DNA of 26,469 bases from an uncultured Clostridia bacterium (GTDB lineage Bacteria > Bacillota > Clostridia > Oscillospirales > Oscillospiraceae). The notes under the pieces are model-generated. The model was not told the DNA's origin, searched no databases, and was given only the letters and a program-made list of their open reading frames with translations. Of the stretch, positions 21,541 to 26,469 are shown piece after piece. The stretch is from the NCBI GenBank assembly GCA_945613045.1, contig CALZAG010000002.1, positions 1-26,469 of the forward strand, read 5' to 3'. Positions within the stretch are counted from its first letter, which is position 1; every line of letters begins with the position of its first letter. The position numbers and the translations under genes were made by a program.

Positions 21541-22263
21541 ATGATAAAGTCTTTGGAAAAAACCGGCCGCACCGAGGAAGAAGCGATAGCAGCCGCCCTT
21601 GAGGAGCTTGGACTTGAACGCGACGACGTCTCCGTGACCGTTGCCCAGCGCGCGAAATCCGGCTTCCTGGGCATCGGCTCCGCTCCGGCCGTCGTGCGTG
21701 TTGAGTATGAAGCCCCCGATGAGCCCGAGACAAAGGCAGAGCCGGAGGAAAAGACCGAGATCGCCGCAGACGACGGGTATGCGCAGATCAGAGGCTTCCT
21801 TGACGGCCTGCTCAAGCGTATGGGCGTCAAGGCTCAGATCGAGATCATCCCCCGTGACGACAAGGGCGTCGTGGTAAACCTGTCCGGACCCGGCATGGGT
21901 GCGGTCATCGGCCGCCGCGGTGAGACTCTGGACGCCATCCAGCACCTCACCAATTATGTCGTCAACCGCGGGAGCGACAAGCACATGCACATCTCCGTCG
22001 ACGCCGAGAGCTACCGCGCAAAGCGGGAGGAATCGCTCGTGCGCCTTGCGGAGAAGATGGCCGCGAAGGTCATCAAGTATAAGCGCAGCATGGCTCTCGA
22101 GCCCATGAATTCCTATGAGCGTCACATCATCCATGCCGCCCTCCAGAATTACGAGGGCGTAACAACAAGCTCTACCGGCACTGAGCCCAACCGCCGCGTT
22201 GTCGTGTCCTATGACAGGCCGCAGCAGTCCGGGAACAAGCCCCAGAGCCGCGAATGGGCATAA
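21541..22263 (+). CDS. khpB: RNA-binding protein Jag/KhpB (Jag-N, KH, R3H)
   Basis: Cytoplasmic RNA-binding protein associated with cell elongation control in Firmicutes. The 240-residue protein has three parts: a Jag-N domain (about 1-52, SLEKTGRTEEEAIAAALEELG, then SGFLGIG), an acidic linker (about 55-80), a KH domain (about 85-160) with the GxxG-type loop VIGRRGETLDAIQHL, and an R3H domain (about 165-230) with the R-x3-H signature in SYERHIIHAALQNY. It lies 19 bp after yidC with its own SD (CAGGAGAACC), in the conserved cluster order. The next gene is acpP instead of mnmE. Confidence 0.94.
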   Translation: MIKSLEKTGRTEEEAIAAALEELGLERDDVSVTVAQRAKSGFLGIGSAPAVVRVEYEAPDEPETKAEPEEKTEIAADDGYAQIRGFLDGLLKRMGVKAQIEIIPRDDKGVVVNLSGPGMGAVIGRRGETLDAIQHLTNYVVNRGSDKHMHISVDAESYRAKREESLVRLAEKMAAKVIKYKRSMALEPMNSYERHIIHAALQNYEGVTTSSTGTEPNRRVVVSYDRPQQSGNKPQSREWA

Positions 22264-22287
22264 GCCCCGTATATTGGAGGAATAAAA

Positions 22288-22515
22288 ATGATACTTGAAA
22301 AGATTCAGAACATTCTCGCGCAGCAGTTCGAAGTATCCGCTGACAGCATTTCCGCAGACACCAATATCGTTGACGACCTCGGCGCAGACTCCCTTGACGT
22401 TGTCGAGCTCATCATGTCCGTTGAGGACGAATTCGGTTTTTCGATCCCCGACGAGGACGCGGCAGAGCTCGTGACCGTCGGCAAGCTTGCCGAGTATATC
22501 GAAGCAAGACAGTAA
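22288..22515 (+). CDS. acpP: Acyl carrier protein
   Basis: Carrier of growing acyl chains in type II fatty acid synthesis. It has 75 residues, is highly acidic, and has the phosphopantetheine attachment serine S35 in DLGADSLDVVELIM. Helix pattern and length are those of the housekeeping ACP. RBS GGAGGAATAAAA precedes ATG, 24 bp after jag, and a strong terminator follows, so it is the last gene of the rpmH-jag operon. No other fatty acid genes are adjacent, which is unusual for acpP; it could be a second ACP paralogue. Confidence 0.93.
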   Translation: MILEKIQNILAQQFEVSADSISADTNIVDDLGADSLDVVELIMSVEDEFGFSIPDEDAAELVTVGKLAEYIEARQ

Positions 22516-22526
22516 TTGCTAAAGCA

Positions 22527-22560
22527 GCAAAAAAGCCGCCCGTCCGGGCGGCTTTTTTGC
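22527..22560 (+). terminator. Strong terminator after acpP
   Basis: A 15-bp stem, GCAAAAAAGCCGCCC / GGGCGGCTTTTTTGC, with loop GTCC. The GC core followed by six Ts makes it an intrinsic terminator, and its A/T symmetry makes it potentially bidirectional. Confidence 0.92.
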
Positions 22561-22597
22561 GCGGTATCGACAGAATTTCTCTGCCATACGCTTGCAG

Positions 22598-22626
22598 TTG
22601 ACTTGTCGGCTATAAAAGAGTAAAAT
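22598..22626 (+). promoter_or_regulatory. Promoter of the holB-ricT operon
   Basis: TTGACT (22598-22603), 17-bp spacer, TAAAAT (22621-22626), each 5/6 to consensus. The leader is about 25-30 nt to the holB ATG, with AAGAGG as SD. Confidence 0.6.
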
Positions 22627-22658
22627 AAACTGATTAATTATGTACTTAAGAGGCTGCT

Positions 22659-23435
22659 ATGGAAAAGCTTTCACACGCCTATATAGTGTCCTCGGCATCG
22701 GAGGAGGCGGGGCTTGAAAAAGCCTATGAGCTGGCGGCGAAGATGCTGTGCAGCGGCGCGGGGGACAGGCCCTGCGGCGTGTGCCGGGACTGCCGCAAGA
22801 TAAAAGCCCGGGTTCATCCTGATCTGACGCTGGTGTCCCAGCTCACTGACGACAAGGGTGTCAGGAAAAAGGAGATCCTCATAGGCCAGATCCGCGATAT
22901 GAGCGCGGACGCTTACGTCCTGCCCAACGAGGCCGCCGAAAAGGTATATATCATCGAGCGGGCCGACACCATGAACGAACAGGCGCAGAACGCGGCGCTG
23001 AAGCTTTTCGAGGAGCCGCCGAGGGGCGTTCACTTCATTCTGTGCGTGCAGAACGCGGCGCGCCTTCTCCCGACGGTGCGCTCGCGCTGCGTGGAGCTGC
23101 GCTGCGGCGATGAGGCCGACGCGGAGGACGAGAGCATTGCAAAGCTCGCCGACGAATTTGTCGAACTGTTGGAGGGCGGCGACGTCCCCGGGTTCACGGC
23201 GTGGTGCTTCGAGCATGAAAAGATGGATGCGAGGCTGCTTTCCGACTTTCTTTTCGGAGTAAAACGGCGACTTACGGAAAAGCTTAAAGCAGAGCCCGAT
23301 AAAAAGCGTATAATGGGAAATATCGAGCTCATTGACCGCTGCCTTAAGTATCAGACGGTTAACACCGGCGTAAAACACATATTTGGATTGCTGGCGGTCA
23401 GGTCGGCAATGGAAACGAGGAAGCAAGTTGACTGA
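22659..23435 (+). CDS. holB: DNA polymerase III subunit delta' (HolB), short form
   Basis: Clamp-loader subunit that helps load the beta sliding clamp. The 258-residue protein starts LSHAYIVSS and has the clamp-loader zinc site C31-x7-C39-x2-C42-x2-C45. It also shows the DIRDM-type region, KVYIIERADTMNEQAQNAALKLFEEPP, and the SRC motif VRSRCVEL that supplies the trans-acting arginine finger. There is no P-loop: the usual GxxGxGK between the start and the zinc site is replaced by ASEEAGLEKAY, consistent with a non-ATPase delta'. It is shorter than typical HolB (about 320-330), mainly in the C-terminal oligomerisation domain. The downstream ricT overlap of 8 bp reproduces the Bacillus holB-yaaT arrangement. 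Confidence 0.87.
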   Translation: MEKLSHAYIVSSASEEAGLEKAYELAAKMLCSGAGDRPCGVCRDCRKIKARVHPDLTLVSQLTDDKGVRKKEILIGQIRDMSADAYVLPNEAAEKVYIIERADTMNEQAQNAALKLFEEPPRGVHFILCVQNAARLLPTVRSRCVELRCGDEADAEDESIAKLADEFVELLEGGDVPGFTAWCFEHEKMDARLLSDFLFGVKRRLTEKLKAEPDKKRIMGNIELIDRCLKYQTVNTGVKHIFGLLAVRSAMETRKQVD

Positions 23436-24723
23436 AGTTATAAGTGTAAAATTCAAAAACAGGGGCAAGAGCTACTTTTTTGCCCCAAACGGCAAGACCG
23501 TGAAATCCGGGGAACAGGTCATCGTCGAAACCAGCAAGGGCCTTGAGATCGCCGACTGCTGCCGCGGCAACCACATGGTCGAGGATACCGCCGTGGTGCA
23601 GCCGCTGCGCCCTGTGGTAAGGATAGCGACCCGCGACGACCTGCGCGTTGCGGAGATTAACAAAAAACGCGAGAAGGAGGCCTTCGAGATCTGCCAGCAG
23701 AAGATCGCCGAGCACGGTCTCGATATGAAGCTGGTCGATGTCGAATGTAATTTCGAGGGCAACAAGACCATGTTCTTTTTCACCTCCGACGGGCGCGTGG
23801 ACTTCCGCGAGCTGGTAAAGGACCTTGCGGGAATATTCCGCAACCGTATCGAGCTGCGTCAGATCGGCGTTCGGGACGAGGCGAAAATGCTCGGCGGACT
23901 GGGCATCTGCGGCAGACCCTTCTGCTGCAGCAGGTTCATCGACGAGTTCCAGCCCGTGTCCACCAAAATGGCGAAGATGCAGTCCATGTCGCTCAACCCC
24001 AGCAAGATATCCGGAAGCTGCGGCAGGCTGATGTGCTGCCTGAGGTATGAGCAGGAGGCATATGAGGATCTGGTCAAAAGCGTGCCTAAACAGGGGGCGT
24101 TCGTGGAGACTCCCGCGGGCTACGGCACCGTCACTCAGGTAAACCTCCTGCGCCAGCTCGTCAAGGTTAAGCTTGACGGCGAGGGCGACGATACCGTCAG
24201 GACCTACCGTTCGGTCGAGGTCGCGGCTGTGCCCGGAGGCAGACCCAAGGACGGCGAAACTCCGCCCTCTGTGCTCAAGTATGTTCCGGAGCCGGAGGAA
24301 GAGGAAGAACCCGAGAACGAGTGGGAGCTGCCGGAACTGCTGATAAACGGCGCGCCGGAGGAGCCGGCCACGCAGCCGGAGTCACGCGGACGAAGCAGGA
24401 GAAGCCGCCGCAGCGGGAAAAAGCGCGGCGACAGCAAAGCGGCCGAGGAAAAGAAAGAGCCTGTGGCTTCGGCAAAGTCCGGGACGGAGGAAAAGAAAAG
24501 CGTTAAGCCGAAGCCGAGACAGCGCCGCGGAAACGGCAGGAAGCCCTCTGCGGGCGGACAAGCCGTCAAGCAGGAGGCGAGACCCGCCGAGCGCAGTGAA
24601 AAGCCAAGGCAGGCACAGCCCGACAAAGAGGGCGCGGAGAAAAAGAAAAACGGCAGCCGCCGCCGCTATTATCATCACGGCAAGCCGAAAAACAAGCAGG
24701 GCGGAGAAGCTCCCAGGCAGTAA
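23428..24723 (+). CDS. ricT: PSP1-domain protein RicT (YaaT) with a long charged C-terminal tail
   Basis: Homologue of Bacillus RicT, part of the RicA-RicF-RicT Fe-S complex that stimulates RNase Y-dependent mRNA processing. The PSP1 core covers about residues 1-270 and includes the conserved cysteines C161, C166, C167 (GICGRPFCCSRF) and C198, C203, C204 (SGSCGRLMCCLRYE). The start is placed at TTG 23428 (LTEVISVKFKNRGKSY), overlapping holB by 8 bp, with GAGGAAG upstream; no in-frame ATG exists nearby, and the frame further upstream is holB in another frame. Residues about 288-431 are a low-complexity tail, first acidic (EPEEEEEPENE), then Lys/Arg/Gly/Pro/Glu-rich, ending RRRYYHHGKPKNKQGG. 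The Bacillus protein is about 275 residues and lacks this. Confidence 0.92.
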   Translation: MTEVISVKFKNRGKSYFFAPNGKTVKSGEQVIVETSKGLEIADCCRGNHMVEDTAVVQPLRPVVRIATRDDLRVAEINKKREKEAFEICQQKIAEHGLDMKLVDVECNFEGNKTMFFFTSDGRVDFRELVKDLAGIFRNRIELRQIGVRDEAKMLGGLGICGRPFCCSRFIDEFQPVSTKMAKMQSMSLNPSKISGSCGRLMCCLRYEQEAYEDLVKSVPKQGAFVETPAGYGTVTQVNLLRQLVKVKLDGEGDDTVRTYRSVEVAAVPGGRPKDGETPPSVLKYVPEPEEEEEPENEWELPELLINGAPEEPATQPESRGRSRRSRRSGKKRGDSKAAEEKKEPVASAKSGTEEKKSVKPKPRQRRGNGRKPSAGGQAVKQEARPAERSEKPRQAQPDKEGAEKKKNGSRRRYYHHGKPKNKQGGEAPRQ

Positions 24724-24748
24724 AGCAATATGATCCCGAGGGTAAGAT

Positions 24749-25273
24749 ATGAAAAACGCAGATAATATGAATAATGAAAACAAAAGTAAGCGCGGCATCA
24801 GAAACATGAGCATGAGGACAAAATGGCTGATAACCGGAGGACTCTGCATTCTGGCGGTGCTCACAGTCGTCCTCTGCGCCATGGACGGCTGCTTTGACTT
24901 CAAGCCCGGCTCCGTGCAGGCAAACGATAAGGCCGCGGAGGAGAGCGCGGCGCCGGCGAGCAATATCGAAGGAACGACAAGCGGTGCAAAATATAAGGTC
25001 CTCGTCACCGCCGGAAACGGCGGCAGCGCCGATCCCAACGGAAGCATAACGGTCGATGAATGGGGCAGCGTAACGGTATCCTTCACGCCTAATGAGGGCT
25101 ACGAGATTCAGTCGGTCACCGTTGACGGTGCGGATAAAGGCGCGGTCGAGAGCTATACCCTGTCCTATATTACCGCCGACCACAGTATCATGGCGACCTT
25201 CGTCAAGACCCCTGAGCCCACACCGACGGTCGAGCCCACCGCCGATATTCCCGACATAGACGATGAGGACTGA
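24749..25273 (+). CDS. Small membrane-anchored protein with an InlB/Flg_new-type beta repeat
   Basis: Function unknown. The 174-residue protein has a basic N-terminus, one hydrophobic segment (about 26-45) acting as signal anchor, and a probable extracellular part. Residues about 82-153 look like one bacterial beta-repeat of the InlB-B/Flg_new type: YKVLVTAGNGGSADPNGSITV, VTVSFTPNEGYEIQSVTVDG, then YITADHSIMATF. The C-terminus is Pro/Thr/Glu-rich (TPEPTPTVEPT) and ends in an acidic DIPDIDDED. A clear lipobox is absent, although cysteines flank the helix. The start is supported by GAGGGTAAGAT before ATG. It lies 25 bp after ricT and only 6 bp before the antiporter gene, so it is co-transcribed with it and may be its accessory subunit; that is inference. 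Confidence 0.75.
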   Translation: MKNADNMNNENKSKRGIRNMSMRTKWLITGGLCILAVLTVVLCAMDGCFDFKPGSVQANDKAAEESAAPASNIEGTTSGAKYKVLVTAGNGGSADPNGSITVDEWGSVTVSFTPNEGYEIQSVTVDGADKGAVESYTLSYITADHSIMATFVKTPEPTPTVEPTADIPDIDDED

Positions 25274-25279
25274 GGCCAG

Positions 25280-26233
25280 ATGGATACAATAATCATCATT
25301 GCTCTGTTCGTCCTCGGCCTTATTCTGATAATAAAGGGCGGAGACTGGTTCGTTGACTCCGCCGTGTGGATTGCGAACGCTACGGGGATACCCAAGTTTA
25401 TAATCGGAGCCACGGTAGTCAGCCTGGCCACCACGCTGCCCGAGCTCACCGTGTCCGTAACGGGCGTGCTCGGCGGGGAGCTTGACATGGCGGTCGGCAA
25501 CGCCGTCGGCTCGGTCACGGCGAACATCGGCCTGATCATGGGCATATCTCTGGTGTGTCTGCCCGCGGTGATACAGCGCAGCCAGCTTTGGCTGAAGGCG
25601 GTACTCATGTCCCTGGCAGCGGCGCTGCTGTGGCTGATGTGCAGGACGGGTACGCTCGTGCTCAGCCAGGGACTCCTGCTGCTGGTGGTATTCGCGGTGT
25701 TTATCTATGACAATATCCGCAGCGCCAGAAATAATATCGGCAGCGGAGATAAGGAGACCGTGGACAAAAAGGAGCTTCCGAAAATGCTTCTGCTGTTCGT
25801 TCTCGGCATTGCGGCGATCGTGATCGGCTCACAGCTCCTTATTGATTACGGCTGCAAGATAGCCCTGCTTCTCGGCGTGCCCTCGGCCATCATCGGGGTC
25901 ACCATGGTGGCCATAGGCACCTCGCTTCCGGAACTCGTAACGACGATCACGGCGATCGCGAAAAAGGAATCGTCCATGTCCATCGGCAATATCATCGGCG
26001 CAAACGTCATAGACCTTACGCTGATACTGCCGGTATGCTCCATGTTCGCGGGCGGCGGTCTTAGGATAGCCGAGCAATCCTACGCGCTGGATATGCCCGT
26101 GTGCTTGGGGATGACCCTTCTGGCGATACTGCCGCCGCTCATCACGGGAAAGCTGTACCGCTGGCAGGGAGTGATATTGCTCCTTTGCTACGCGGCCTAT
26201 GTGGCGGTGCTCGTTACCCAATACGGCGTATAA
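25280..26233 (+). CDS. CaCA-family sodium/calcium antiporter (YrbG-like)
   Basis: Integral membrane exchanger of the Ca2+/cation antiporter family, expected to extrude Ca2+ against Na+ or H+. The 317-residue protein has two inverted alpha-repeats with intact signatures: GATVVSLATTLPELTVS (43-59, catalytic-type E55) and GVTMVAIGTSLPELVTT (206-222, E218). Each is followed by the partner helix, GNAVGSVTANIGLIMGI and GNIIGANVIDLTLI. About ten membrane helices are visible with a short charged central loop (GSGDKETVDKKELPK). That is the standard prokaryotic architecture and length. It follows the beta-repeat protein by 6 bp and ends at a bidirectional terminator. Confidence 0.93.
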   Translation: MDTIIIIALFVLGLILIIKGGDWFVDSAVWIANATGIPKFIIGATVVSLATTLPELTVSVTGVLGGELDMAVGNAVGSVTANIGLIMGISLVCLPAVIQRSQLWLKAVLMSLAAALLWLMCRTGTLVLSQGLLLLVVFAVFIYDNIRSARNNIGSGDKETVDKKELPKMLLLFVLGIAAIVIGSQLLIDYGCKIALLLGVPSAIIGVTMVAIGTSLPELVTTITAIAKKESSMSIGNIIGANVIDLTLILPVCSMFAGGGLRIAEQSYALDMPVCLGMTLLAILPPLITGKLYRWQGVILLLCYAAYVAVLVTQYGV

Positions 26234-26243
26234 TCGTATAATA

Positions 26244-26276
26244 AAAATGTCCTGTTCAAGCTGAACAGGACATTTT
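26244..26276. terminator. Bidirectional terminator between the antiporter and SLH genes
   Basis: A 15-bp stem (AAAATGTCCTGTTCA / TGAACAGGACATTTT) with an AGC loop. TTTTC follows on plus and TTTTTATTAT on minus, so it serves both convergent genes. Confidence 0.9.
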
Positions 26277-26289
26277 CTATAACTGATAT

Positions 26290-26469
26290 TTATGCCATGC
26301 CGCCGGTGAAGCGCATCAGCATGGTGGCGACCTGAGCGCGGTTTGCGCCGAGCTTGGGGCTGAGCGTGGTACTGGTCGTACCGTTGATTATCCCCTCGCC
26401 GACGGCCCAGCACATACTCTCGCGGGCAAACTCGCCGACGTCCCTGGCGTCTGAGAAGCCGCCTATGTC
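26290..26469 (-). CDS. SLH-domain protein, C-terminal fragment (cut by window edge)
   Basis: Reading the minus strand from the window end gives an open frame of 59 residues to the TAA at 26290-26292: DIGGFSDARDVGEFARESMC, then WAVGEGIINGTTSTTLSPKL, then GANRAQVATMLMRF. This is a complete S-layer homology repeat (F-x-D, WA...G-I-I-x-G, NRAQVA). It closely resembles the last SLH repeat of the metallophosphoesterase at 14500-17229 (GFADYDSV..., WANAEGIINGN, TRAQVAAILHRY). As a C-terminal SLH, it marks a secreted, cell-wall-attached protein. The catalytic or adhesive part lies outside the window. Confidence 0.85.
   Translation of the reverse strand, partial: DIGGFSDARDVGEFARESMCWAVGEGIINGTTSTTLSPKLGANRAQVATMLMRFTGGMA

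Overview
The window looks like the chromosome of a GC-rich Clostridia member, most likely an Oscillospiraceae/Ruminococcaceae-type gut Firmicute. The evidence is Gram-positive signals throughout: AddAB instead of RecBCD, S-layer homology (SLH) surface proteins, ECF-type vitamin S-components, a RicT/YaaT gene next to holB, strong Shine-Dalgarno sites and several TTG/GTG starts. No phage, IS transposase, CRISPR array, rRNA or tRNA was seen. Almost all of the sequence is housekeeping or nutrient-uptake genes.

Layout. (1) 1-4230: phosphate uptake operon pstS-pstC-pstA-pstB-phoU with a candidate Pho-box-like direct repeat upstream, a strong stem-loop between pstS and pstC, and a terminator. (2) 4231-4503: a convergent intergenic region filled by a multi-hairpin palindromic repeat element between two terminators. 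(3) 4504-12671: a PLP aminotransferase (-) diverges from addB-addA (+), the double-strand-break repair helicase-nuclease. (4) 12700-14265: rpmE (ribosomal protein L31, +) converges on an M20 amidohydrolase (-). (5) 14500-17229: a secreted metallophosphoesterase with three SLH domains (-). (6) 17346-19302: micronutrient block. queH (apparently leaderless, from a perfect consensus promoter) overlaps queT; then a TPP riboswitch controls thiT. (7) 19310-22560: the conserved rpmH-rnpA-yidD-yidC-jag cluster, here followed by acpP instead of mnmE and without dnaA upstream. (8) 22598-26276: holB-ricT, then a small membrane-anchored beta-repeat protein and a CaCA-family sodium/calcium antiporter. (9) 26290-end: the C-terminus of a second SLH protein (-), cut by the window edge.

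How the parts work together. Pst/PhoU gives high-affinity phosphate import and its signalling. QueT and ThiT are substrate-binding subunits without their own ECF energising module here, so they presumably share one encoded elsewhere. QueH finishes queuosine synthesis on tRNA. The rpmH cluster couples ribosome and RNase P protein supply to membrane insertion. holB-ricT reproduces a gene pair known from Bacillus.

I found no convincing wholly new multi-gene system. The observations most worth a second look are the leaderless queH arrangement, the palindromic repeat element, the antiporter plus beta-repeat protein pair, the long charged tail on RicT, and several regulatory dyads. All positions and motifs were read by eye. 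Family assignments rest on recognised motifs, not on searches.
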